From DATLFI01 sp035524895 (GTDB lineage: Bacteria; Acidobacteriota; Thermoanaerobaculia; Multivoradales; Multivoraceae), in assembly GCA_035524895.1 (NCBI GenBank), contig DATLFI010000171.1, positions 1 to 6,248 of the forward strand: a stretch of DNA of 6,248 nt. The letters run 5' to 3'. The notes below the pieces were generated by a model that did not search any database, had not been told where the DNA came from, and worked only from the letters and a program-made list of their open reading frames with translations. Below, one piece after another: positions 1 to 5,983 of the stretch (positions are counted from its first letter, which is position 1; each line of letters begins with the position of its first letter). Position numbers and translations under genes: made by a program.

Positions 1-264
1 CCAGAGCCGCGCAGCGGCGACGTCGGTGCAGGCAAGCTGCCCGGGGCAGCTTGCTTGCACCCACCCGTGGGGCGCGGGGGTTTCGAGACCCCGACTGCGT
101 TGGGCCTCCTGCACGATGTCACCGCATCGCGTTCGTCGGCCGCGCCTTGCCAGCGGTCGCAGATCCCCGCGCGCAGCTCCACGCGGGTTTCACCACGGGC
201 TGCTAGCCGGGCCGGCGGCCTCGCCTGCAGCGTCGACGCGCGCGACCTTACGGACAGCGCGACC
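1..264. other. Non-coding left flank
   Basis: I see no supportable gene in this stretch. It is the downstream flank of the minus-strand cupredoxin/Calx-beta gene, which stops at 265. Plus-strand reading frames run through it into that gene, but they are antisense to a well-supported protein and encode no recognisable domain. The region holds a strong inverted repeat at 26-60, a small GC hairpin around 77-92 and half of a 17-bp tandem duplication (241-274). No T-tract follows any hairpin on either strand, so no classical intrinsic terminator can be assigned. A gene lying to the left of the window could end or begin just outside it. Confidence 0.6.
26..60. repeat. Strong inverted repeat (hairpin) downstream of the Calx-beta gene
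   Basis: The arm GCAAGCTGCCC (32-42) is followed after one base by its exact reverse complement (44-54). Beyond a single mismatch (31/55, a G-U pair in plus-strand RNA) the stem extends by GTGCA (26-30) and TGCAC (56-60). It lies about 205 bases past the stop codon of the minus-strand gene. No T-run follows on either strand. It may be a factor-assisted terminator, a transcript-end stabiliser or a dispersed intergenic palindrome; the sequence alone does not say which. Confidence 0.6.
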
Positions 265-274
265 TCACGGACAG
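241..274. repeat. 17-bp tandem duplication spanning a stop codon
   Basis: CGCGACCTTACGGACAG (241-257) is followed directly by CGCGACCTCACGGACAG (258-274), two head-to-tail copies with one mismatch. The inner copy carries the TGA stop of the minus-strand cupredoxin/Calx-beta gene (265-267). The outer copy has TAA at the equivalent place, so losing either unit would still leave CCG followed by a stop. It looks like a replication-slippage duplication with no effect on the protein. Confidence 0.85.
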
Positions 275-1788
275 GTAGCGAACGCCTCCACGTCCGTGAT
301 CGGACGAAACGCCGTGCCTGCCGGGTTGCTGTACACGACGGCCTCGCCGGTGGCCGTGTCGACCACGCTCAGGTCGGCCTCGACATCGGTGAGCCCGGCG
401 CCGAACACCCAGAAGTGGCCGTTGATCGGGCAGGCAGCGAGGACCTTGACCACCGCCTCCACGTTGGCCTGGTCGAAGAAGGTGAAGTACCCGGAATCGG
501 CGGTCAGGGTGACGGCGACAGCGCGCCCGTATTCTCCGGCCGCGCCGGAGAACGCGATCTCCGCGACGAACCGCCCGCCGAGGCACAAGCCGTGCTCGCG
601 GGAGGCACAGGCCGCTGGTCGTTCGAGCAGGAACACCGTCGCGGTCGATGCGCCGCCGAGCGCCGCGCCACCCGTAACGGAACCGAGCTGGAGCGTCACC
701 TTCTCGGTACCCTCGCCCGGCCCATCGTCGACCGGAACGAGCACGATCGACTTCGAGCTCGAATCTCCGTTGCCCCAGCTGAGGGTGCCGGTGCCGCCGG
801 TGAAGTCGGGTCCGGGTGTCGCGCTGCCTTCGGCGATGGTGACCGTGGCCGAGACGACTCCGCTCGCACCTCCCTCGCGGAGGACGCGGATGACGAGCTC
901 GCCGGCGTCCTCGAAGGTCCAGAGTCGGGTGACCTCGAACCGCAGCGTCCCGGCGTTGCCGCCGCCGCCTGGCCCGTCGTCATCGAGAATCCTGAGCTCC
1001 GCCGTGGCGGGCGCACCGAGGGTCAGGCCGCCGGTGGGGTTCGACAACGACAGGCCGACGGTCTCGGTCCCTTCGGCAACCTGGTCGTCGAGGATCGGAA
1101 TCTCGATCGAGCGCGTTCCGCCAGCGCCGTCGGCCCAGCTCACGGCCTGCGAGACCGGCTGGTAGTCGACTCCAGGGGAGGCGGTGCCGCCACCCGTCGA
1201 TATCGTCACCTCGACCGCGCCGGCGGTGCCGCCGACCCGTTCCACCGACACGGTCGCGACCCCACCGCTCTCGCTCACGGTGAAGCGATCGCTGGTGAAC
1301 CGCACCTGGCCGGCGCTACCGGTCCCCCCGCCTCCGCTCTGGACGACGATCCGCCCCGACATCCCCACTCCCCCCGCCGCGCCGTGCACCTCGCAGTGAT
1401 AGGGGACCTGCCCGCTCGTCGAGAAGGTGCGCGTGAATTCCCAACCACCGGCGGTGGGATCGCCCGGCGAGTCGGAAGGCGCTCCCGGGTCGTATTCGGT
1501 GTCGGGATTGACTCCGGTATCGCAGCCGTTGGCGCAGCGAAAGCTGCTGTCGTCCGCTCTCACGTTGTGCGCCATCGCGGTGTCCATGTTTCGGAACCGG
1601 ACGCTGTCGCCGACCTGGATCGTGAGGTCCGCCGGCTGAAAGGTGCTCGACACCAGGAGCACCTCGTGGACCTCCGCACCCGCGAGACCGGCCGAGAGGA
1701 GCAGGGCCAGACCGGAGAGCAGACAGGACAGGACGCCGCGGCTCTGGAGCAACGCGCGCGACGGGCCGTGGCTTCTCATGATGATCAC
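265..1788 (-). CDS. Secreted cupredoxin and double Calx-beta domain protein
   Basis: A 507-residue exported protein of unknown precise role. The GTG start at 1788 is chosen because GGAGG lies 8 bases upstream; an ATG three codons later (1779) is the alternative, and the frame stays open without a start signal back to about 2022. Residues 1-38 form a signal peptide (Arg-rich n-region, Leu/Ala-rich core, AGLAGA before the cut). Residues 39-150 are a plastocyanin/azurin-like domain with a full type-1 copper ligand set: His74 (AHNV), Cys132, His135 and Met143 (YHCEVH...GM). Cys85 and Cys90 (RCANGC) may form a disulfide. Residues about 161-271 and 280-389 are two Calx-beta repeats with the typical EGTE and LDDD/VDDG acidic turns, which in this family bind calcium. 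Residues 392-507 are a conserved terminal module (LCLGGRF, GYFTFFD, VVKVL, GHFWVF, VVDTATGE, YSNPAG) that I recall from many Acidobacteriota secreted proteins. Electron transfer or copper-dependent adhesion is inference. Confidence 0.9.
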   Translation of the reverse strand: MIIMRSHGPSRALLQSRGVLSCLLSGLALLLSAGLAGAEVHEVLLVSSTFQPADLTIQVGDSVRFRNMDTAMAHNVRADDSSFRCANGCDTGVNPDTEYDPGAPSDSPGDPTAGGWEFTRTFSTSGQVPYHCEVHGAAGGVGMSGRIVVQSGGGGTGSAGQVRFTSDRFTVSESGGVATVSVERVGGTAGAVEVTISTGGGTASPGVDYQPVSQAVSWADGAGGTRSIEIPILDDQVAEGTETVGLSLSNPTGGLTLGAPATAELRILDDDGPGGGGNAGTLRFEVTRLWTFEDAGELVIRVLREGGASGVVSATVTIAEGSATPGPDFTGGTGTLSWGNGDSSSKSIVLVPVDDGPGEGTEKVTLQLGSVTGGAALGGASTATVFLLERPAACASREHGLCLGGRFVAEIAFSGAAGEYGRAVAVTLTADSGYFTFFDQANVEAVVKVLAACPINGHFWVFGAGLTDVEADLSVVDTATGEAVVYSNPAGTAFRPITDVEAFATCP

Positions 1789-1796
1789 GACGAATT

Positions 1797-1801
1797 CCTC
1801 C
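1797..1801 (-). promoter_or_regulatory. Ribosome binding site setting the GTG start of the cupredoxin gene
   Basis: On the minus strand GGAGG (1801-1797) lies 8 bases before the GTG at 1788-1786 and 17 bases before the ATG at 1779-1777. The first spacing is ideal for a Shine-Dalgarno interaction and the second is too long. This is why GTG is preferred, although the signal peptide reads well from either codon. Confidence 0.65.
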
Positions 1802-1965
1802 GGGCGATGACTCCCATGCGCGCAGCAGCAACGACCGACCGATCGGCGCGCGTGCCCGCCATTACCTAGTTGAGACGGCAAAAGCCTCGGGATGGAACAG
1901 GAGAGCCGCCATTCCCCAGGAAAAGCTCGAACCCGCCTGGCTCGGTGTCCAACCTCGTAAAACTC

Positions 1966-2008
1966 GACGCAAATGCCACAAACCGTGTCGCAACTACTGC
2001 CGGTCGCA
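1966..2008 (+). promoter_or_regulatory. Candidate operator: spaced GNCGCA direct repeats
   Basis: GACGCAAAT (1966-1974) and GTCGCAACT (1987-1995) match at 7 of 9 positions and start exactly 21 bases apart, two helical turns. A third GTCGCA lies at 2003-2008, immediately before the TATCAT hexamer. AraC-family proteins often bind direct half-sites separated by about 21 bases, so these could be sites for the adjacent regulator acting on itself and on the divergent gene. With only six fixed bases, chance is a real alternative. Confidence 0.25.
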
Positions 2009-2026
2009 CGGCTATCATACAAGACC

Positions 2027-2035
2027 GGAGAGGGG
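2027..2035 (+). promoter_or_regulatory. Ribosome binding site of the AraC-type gene
   Basis: GGAGAGGGG precedes the GTG start at 2043. The GAGGGG part ends 7 bases before the start codon, a good Shine-Dalgarno spacing. It supports GTG at 2043 as the start and therefore supports a protein with almost no domain ahead of its DNA-binding part. Confidence 0.6.
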
Positions 2036-2042
2036 CAAATCG

Positions 2043-2615
2043 GTGAGCAAGCGAGAGGCGTTCGTCCTGGACGACCGCGGCGCGAGGATTTCCTTCAGCG
2101 CGTTGGGTGTCGATGCCCACGCGTTCTGGGGAGATCCCGCGTTACGACGAGTGCAGGAGTTCCTACGGCAGCACCCCGACCAGCCCTTCCCACTCGGGCT
2201 GGCCGCCGAGATCGCCGGATTGGAGTACACCTACTTCTCGCAGTACTTCCACCGGCGAGTCGGGATCACCTTCGTCCGCTGGGTGAACGCGCTGCGCGTC
2301 TCGAAGGCGCTCGAGCTGCTGATCGACACGGACCTGCCGATCGCCGAGATTGCCGTGCGCACCGGCTATCGGGACGCCCGGACGCTGCAACGGAACTTCA
2401 AGCAGCTCACGGGCCAGCAGGCGAAGGTGCTGCGGCAAGCCTTCCGCGGCGCCAGCCGCCCGCGCACGAGGCCGCCTCTACCTCCCGGCAAGGCCGCAAC
2501 CTCGGCAGGCGACACCGTCGACCTGAGGCCGGCTGCAGCCGGCGAGAACCCTTCCGCCTACCAGGCACGCGAGCCGCTCGGCACGCCACCGGCGGGCGAC
2601 GACGGCGACAGGTAG
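2043..2615 (+). CDS. Small AraC/XylS-family DNA-binding regulator
   Basis: A 190-residue transcription regulator starting at GTG and ending in TAG. Residues about 33-134 form a complete AraC-type DNA-binding domain with two helix-turn-helix units. The first is around LAAEIAGLEYTYFSQYF (53-69). The second carries the family signature IAEIAVRTGYRDARTLQRNFK (100-120), followed by QLTGQQAKVLR (121-131). Most AraC proteins are 250-300 residues with a ligand-binding domain; here only about 32 residues precede the first helix, so it is either sensor-free or responds through a partner. The tail after residue 135 is Pro/Ala-rich, has no recognised fold, and its last 58 bases overlap the 3' end of the convergent helicase gene. 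It is divergent from the cupredoxin gene, which makes that gene and itself the likeliest targets (inference). Target and inducer are unknown. Confidence 0.9.
   Translation: MSKREAFVLDDRGARISFSALGVDAHAFWGDPALRRVQEFLRQHPDQPFPLGLAAEIAGLEYTYFSQYFHRRVGITFVRWVNALRVSKALELLIDTDLPIAEIAVRTGYRDARTLQRNFKQLTGQQAKVLRQAFRGASRPRTRPPLPPGKAATSAGDTVDLRPAAAGENPSAYQAREPLGTPPAGDDGDR
2528..2543. repeat. 16-bp perfect palindrome past the helicase-nuclease stop
   Basis: GCCGGCTGCAGCCGGC is its own reverse complement. It lies 14 bases beyond the TAG that ends the minus-strand helicase gene at 2558, inside the tail coding sequence of the AraC-type gene. As RNA it can form a 6-bp stem with a 4-base loop. No T-run follows on the minus strand, so a termination role is only possible, not shown. 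Confidence 0.45.
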
Positions 2616-3778
2616 ACGACACGAGCGTCCACGCTCGTGTCGAGCAGCCCGAGCATCGTGCCTAATGCCTGCCGGTAGGCCTCGAGCTGTGCTCGATGCC
2701 GCGAGCGCAGAGACTCCGCCGCTTCAGAGGAACCAGCCGCGCCAAGCGGCTCCGTCTTCCACTCGAAGAGCTGCGCCGCGACCGGCACGCCGCGGCGCGA
2801 GTGCACCACGGCACGATCGAACACCCCGCGAATCAGCGTGCCCTCCCGTTCTACCAGGTACGCGCGCTCTCGCCAGACCTCCACCGACTCGCCGGGCCCG
2901 CCCGCTGGCGGTCGCGACAGGATGGAGCACAGAGGCTCCGCCTCGACCAGGCGCAGGAGCTCAGCCAGCATCGCGCGCAGTCGAGTCTCGGACGCAGCCG
3001 GATCCATGGCCCGTGCGGCGCGTATCAGCTCGGCGTCGTCGGGCCGCGTAGCGCCACGATCGAGCCACTCGATCCCGGCCAGCCAAAGGTGGAAGACCCT
3101 GCCGCGCAACGCCGGGACGGGAGGCTCGCCGCGAGGTAGGCCAGAGAGCAGATCGGAGAGCAGGTCAGAGGCGAGGACCTGCTGCGGCGCGCCCAGCTCC
3201 GAGGGAATCAGGACGGGGAGTCGGCGCCGCGGTGCCCGCCTGGCCTCGGTCGCCGCGAGCGCCGGCGCCGACTCGGTCCTCTGCGCCTCGCCAGCCGCGG
3301 CGACGCGAGCGCCGGCGGTGGCCATCCCCGCCTGCTCCTCGGGCCCTGGCTCCTCGCGCCGGTGACCAGCCAGCTCGGCCGGATCGAGCGGCTCTCCCAG
3401 CTCCCACAAAACCGTGCCGCCGCACGCATCGCCGGCGCCGTTGCCCCGCAAGGCATCCGCCAGCAGCGCGGCGAAAGTCCGCGCCCCTGCGCCCTTCTCG
3501 GACCGTGGCTGGATCAGGAGGTGCAGCTCGAAGCGAGCTCGGGTCAAGGCGACGTAGAGCACGCCGAGGTCGTCGAGCACGCGCCGCTCGACCTCCTGTC
3601 GTCGAGCGACTATGAGCTGCTCGCTGAGGCCGCGAATGGTCTTGTTGGTGGCACGATGAACTTCGGCAACCGGCCCCGCCGGCGCAAGGCGCATCACGTC
3701 CAGGAGGGGACTGGCGAGATCGCCGATGCGGCGCTCGAGCTCGCCCAGCACCACGATGTCGAACTCGAGTCCCTTCGC
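2558..3778 (-). CDS. AddA-like C-terminal part: motifs V-VI and RecB-type nuclease domain
   Basis: This is the segment after the internal TAG, in the same frame. It opens with AKGLEFDIVVLGEL, the second half of motif V. Motif VI, GVLYVALTRARFELH, follows at restored residues 807-821, including the TRAR arginine finger. After an Ala/Glu-rich linker comes a PD-(D/E)XK nuclease: His965 (GRVFH), Asp1056 in IRGVFDR, Glu1074 and Lys1076 in EWKTE, and the QLEAY motif (1099-1103). EWK replaces the more usual DYK but keeps an acidic-x-Lys pair, so the catalytic set looks complete. The first possible start codon is a GTG at 3754 with no well-spaced ribosome binding site, so independent expression is unlikely; the segment probably depends on reading the TAG. 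It ends in TAG at 2558. Confidence 0.8.
   Translation of the reverse strand, partial: AKGLEFDIVVLGELERRIGDLASPLLDVMRLAPAGPVAEVHRATNKTIRGLSEQLIVARRQEVERRVLDDLGVLYVALTRARFELHLLIQPRSEKGAGARTFAALLADALRGNGAGDACGGTVLWELGEPLDPAELAGHRREEPGPEEQAGMATAGARVAAAGEAQRTESAPALAATEARRAPRRRLPVLIPSELGAPQQVLASDLLSDLLSGLPRGEPPVPALRGRVFHLWLAGIEWLDRGATRPDDAELIRAARAMDPAASETRLRAMLAELLRLVEAEPLCSILSRPPAGGPGESVEVWRERAYLVEREGTLIRGVFDRAVVHSRRGVPVAAQLFEWKTEPLGAAGSSEAAESLRSRHRAQLEAYRQALGTMLGLLDTSVDARVVYLSPSSPAGGVPSGSRAW
2617..2642 (+). terminator. Candidate terminator hairpin after the AraC-type gene
   Basis: CGACACGAGCGT (2617-2628) and ACGCTCGTGTCG (2631-2642) are exact reverse complements separated by two bases, giving a 12-bp arm. 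The repeat begins one base after the TAG stop of the AraC-type gene. The stem is very stable, but AGCAGCCC follows instead of a T-tract, so it is not a classical intrinsic terminator. It also lies within the coding sequence of the convergent helicase-nuclease. Placement at the stop codon is the main argument for a role in ending or protecting the plus-strand transcript. Confidence 0.35.
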
Positions 3779-3781
3779 CTA
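3779..3781 (-). other. In-frame amber codon within helicase motif V
   Basis: The minus strand reads GTC CAC TAG GCG AAG GGA CTC GAG TTC, that is TVH-stop-AKGLEF. In SF1A helicases this position of motif V is a residue such as Gln, Lys, Ser, Ala or Gly. CAG (Gln), AAG (Lys) and TCG (Ser) are each one substitution from TAG. The base after the codon is G and no special stem-loop was identified downstream. Confidence 0.9.
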
Positions 3782-5983
3782 GTGGACGGTCATCACCCGC
3801 ACCATCGCCGGGACCGGCTCCTCCACCAGGCTGCCCTCGATGCGCCTGGCGAGCTCACCCGGACCCGGACCATCGCTGGCTAGCGGCGGTAAGAGCTCGG
3901 TGAGCTGCTGCAGCCGGCGAGCGTTGCGCTCGTCGCACACGCCGGCGAGCTCTCGGAGCCAGCGCGCCACCGTGCTGCGAGAGCCGCTCGCCGCCAGCTC
4001 ACGCCGCATCCCGCGCGATGCCTCCTCGGGACGGCGCCAATCGCGAAGACCTACCACGGGACCGAGCGGGCCGCTGGCGACCTGGTACGCCGCCGCGGTC
4101 GCACCGGGATGCTCGGCGAGCCGCAGCGCCGCGAGCACCGCAGTGACCGCGGGATCGTCGTCGATCGGACCGGCGCCTTCCCCGCTGGCGTCGAGCCCCA
4201 GATCCTCCAACCTGCCGCGCAGCTCGCGGACGGTACGGTTGGTCAGACAGAGCACGCCCACCGTGGGCAAAGACTCGTGCGACCCCCCACGCAGTCGATC
4301 GACCAACGCCCGCACCCGGTGGGCGACGTAGTCGAGATGTCCGAGCGGGCGGGTGGCGATCTCGCCCTGGGTCTCGCCGTCCTCGGGCATCGACTCGGCC
4401 TCCGCCATCGCCTCGCCGGACACGGGCGGATCATCCGCAGCGAACAGTCCCTCCCACTCCCCCGAGGTCGCCAGCACGACGTAGCCGGGACGCTGCGGAT
4501 GGGCTGAGACCTGGACGTCGAACGCCGCCGCGAACCGCCTGGCTGCCGCCTGTTCGGCCTCCCCGGACAGCGCCGGGTTGTCCGCCAGCGCGCCGAACAC
4601 GAGATTGGTCGCCGCGAGCACGCTCGGGGAGCTGCGCCAGCTCGCGGTGAGCGTTTCGACTTCTCCAGCGCCCGCGAGCATGCGGGCCTCGAGCTCGCCG
4701 AACAGCTCGGCGCAGCCGCCGCGCCAGCCGTAGATCGATTGCTTGGGATCGCCGACACCGAACACGCTACGGCTGCCGTCGCCATAAGCCAGCAGCTCCT
4801 CGACCAGCGGCGTGATCGCCTGCCATTGCTCGAGGCTGGTGTCCTGTAGCTCGTCGAGGAGCAGGTGGTGCACCGCGCCGTCGAGGCGGAAGAACAGGTC
4901 GAGCAGCATCGGCTCTCCCCCTTCGGGCGCCTCGCGGAAGTCGGCGGCGAACAGGACCTGGAGGCGCTCCACGAGCTCCGAGTAGAGGACGATGCCCGCG
5001 CGCCGTCGCAGCTCGCGGAACGGGACCTCGAAGGCGGCCAGGAGGTGGTGTGTCGCGCTGGTCTGGTCGGCGATCCGCCTCAGCAGCACCCTGCCCCCGT
5101 GGTCCAAGAGCGGCCGGTACGCGTTGACGACAGGCGCCGGGACCCGCGCCCTGCGATAGGTGGGCGCGTTCGGCTCCTCCAGGATCTTCTCGGCTACCCC
5201 GCCGGTCAGGAAGTCGAGCCAGTCGCCGCGGGCGGCCGCCTCCAGATCCGACTCGATCGCGCGCCGGAGCGCCTCGGACGTCGACGCCGCGGCACCTCGC
5301 GCCCGGTCGATGTCCTTGACGAGGACACCCGGTTCGAGCAGCTCGCCAACCACCTCGAGCCGGGACCAGGCCGAGGCATCGCGCGCGCCGCGATAGGCCT
5401 CGTAGACCTCGAGCACCAGGAGATCCAGCGCGCGCACCACCGAGCGCTGGGCGTCGCCCCGGTAGAGCCTGCCGAGCAGCTCGACGAGCGTGTCGAGGTC
5501 CTCGGCCGAGGTCGCCGATAGCGCCGCCTGCAGCGCGCGCAGGCGGAGCGGCTCGAGCATCGGATCCGCAACAGAGGCGATCCGCGCGAACCGAGGCAGC
5601 CGGAGCTCGTGCCGGAACAGAGCCGTGGCGCGGTGGAAGAACGCGTCCAGCGTCGACACCTGCAGCCGGTGCAACGATCCGCACAGCCGCTCGAGCAGAT
5701 CGCGGAGCGTCCGCTGGTCGACCGGACCGGAGTGGCTCGCTCCGGGATACGCGACCTCCGCGGCCAGCCGCGCGGCAGCTCCAGAGTCACGGGAAGCCTC
5801 GGCCAGGCGCAACAACAATCGCTCCAGGATCTCGCCCGCCGCCTTGCGCGTGAAGGTGGTGGCGAGGATCCGCTCGGCAGACGCTCCCTCCAACAGGAGC
5901 TCCAGGAAGCGCAACGTGAGGCGGTAGGTCTTTCCGGTTCCCGCCGAAGCGCGCACCAACCGATGTGGGAGCCGCGCGCTCAT
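3779..5983 (-). CDS. Helicase part of the AddA-like protein, motifs I to IV
   Basis: This 734-codon segment begins at ATG 5983 and ends at the internal TAG. It holds Walker A ASAGTGKT (residues 12-19), motif Ia TTFTRKAAGEI (42-52), the TLDAFF element (111-116), Walker B DELQDT (377-382), motif III GDPKQSIYGWRGG (411-423), and the motif IV region LTASWRSS (445-452). It ends in VRVMTVH (728-734), the first half of motif V. If translation stops here, the product has the ATP-binding core but lacks the rest of motif V and the arginine-finger motif VI, so it should not unwind DNA. The frame is open upstream to 6232, but that extension is repetitive Pro/Arg sequence antisense to nothing useful and lies out of frame over the end of the preceding gene. 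The ATG before SARLPHRLVRASAGTGKT fits the family start. Confidence 0.85.
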   Translation of the reverse strand: MSARLPHRLVRASAGTGKTYRLTLRFLELLLEGASAERILATTFTRKAAGEILERLLLRLAEASRDSGAAARLAAEVAYPGASHSGPVDQRTLRDLLERLCGSLHRLQVSTLDAFFHRATALFRHELRLPRFARIASVADPMLEPLRLRALQAALSATSAEDLDTLVELLGRLYRGDAQRSVVRALDLLVLEVYEAYRGARDASAWSRLEVVGELLEPGVLVKDIDRARGAAASTSEALRRAIESDLEAAARGDWLDFLTGGVAEKILEEPNAPTYRRARVPAPVVNAYRPLLDHGGRVLLRRIADQTSATHHLLAAFEVPFRELRRRAGIVLYSELVERLQVLFAADFREAPEGGEPMLLDLFFRLDGAVHHLLLDELQDTSLEQWQAITPLVEELLAYGDGSRSVFGVGDPKQSIYGWRGGCAELFGELEARMLAGAGEVETLTASWRSSPSVLAATNLVFGALADNPALSGEAEQAAARRFAAAFDVQVSAHPQRPGYVVLATSGEWEGLFAADDPPVSGEAMAEAESMPEDGETQGEIATRPLGHLDYVAHRVRALVDRLRGGSHESLPTVGVLCLTNRTVRELRGRLEDLGLDASGEGAGPIDDDPAVTAVLAALRLAEHPGATAAAYQVASGPLGPVVGLRDWRRPEEASRGMRRELAASGSRSTVARWLRELAGVCDERNARRLQQLTELLPPLASDGPGPGELARRIEGSLVEEPVPAMVRVMTVH

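Larger units (their letters stand above)
1789..2042. other. Divergent intergenic regulatory region
   Basis: This stretch separates the minus-strand cupredoxin gene from the plus-strand AraC-type gene, so it must carry both promoters. It is visibly more A/T-rich than its flanks, mainly at 1950-2020. On the plus strand TATCAT (2013-2018) is the best -10-like hexamer for the regulator gene, but no good -35 box sits 16-18 bases upstream. If used, it would leave a leader of under 20 bases. No convincing sigma-70 promoter is seen for the minus-strand gene. GNCGCA elements occur at 1966, 1987 and 2003. No complete riboswitch could be recognised. Confidence 0.55.
2558..5983 (-). pseudogene. addA: AddA/RecB-type helicase-nuclease gene split by an in-frame TAG
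   Basis: Read as one frame from ATG 5983 to TAG 2558, this is 1141 codons, the usual size for AddA-type SF1 helicase-nucleases. These unwind and degrade DNA at double-strand breaks to load recombinase. The order is canonical: UvrD-type helicase with motifs I to VI, then a RecB-type nuclease domain at the end. A TAG at codon 735 (3781-3779) interrupts motif V. Both sides keep the same frame and there is no other lesion, so decay, if it is decay, is limited to one codon. The start overlaps the stop of the upstream nuclease gene (ATGA), indicating translational coupling in an addB-addA operon. The 3' end overlaps the convergent AraC-type gene by 58 bases. The alternatives are a nonsense mutation, a sequence error, or readthrough. 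AddA is preferred over RecB because of the AddB-like neighbour; a more divergent UvrD-family member remains possible. Confidence 0.8.

Noticed and set aside
76..92. T-arm-like GGGGTTTCGAGACCCC, suggesting a tRNA 3' end
   Set aside because: The closing pair and loop length do not fit a T-arm, there is no acceptor or anticodon arm around it, and no CCA at the right place.
55..1869. Very long plus-strand open frames (604 codons here, and 379 codons at 26-1165)
   Set aside because: They are antisense to the cupredoxin/Calx-beta gene, whose domains are clear. The products have no recognisable motif, and long antisense frames are expected in GC-rich coding DNA.
1873..2015. Cyclic-di-GMP-I (GEMM) riboswitch-like words: GGCAAAAGCC near 1877 and GACGCAAATGCC near 1966
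   Set aside because: Only the short signature resembles the consensus. The GAAA tetraloop, its receptor and the GGTAGC-type 3' half are not found, so the resemblance is not enough.
1789..2022. N-terminal extension of the cupredoxin protein to 2022
   Set aside because: The extension is Arg/Cys-rich without family resemblance and would bury a clear signal peptide. The ribosome binding site points to GTG 1788.
3752..3754. Independent translation restart at GTG 3754 to make a separate C-terminal protein
   Set aside because: The nearest purine-rich stretch (AAGGGA) is about 15 bases upstream. The product would start in the middle of motif V, so a designed split gene is not supported.
3779..3781. 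Pyrrolysine at the amber codon
   Set aside because: Pyrrolysine is known chiefly from methylamine methyltransferases in a narrow set of organisms, nothing here hints at the pyl system, and motif V has no use for it. Suppression by another tRNA cannot be excluded.
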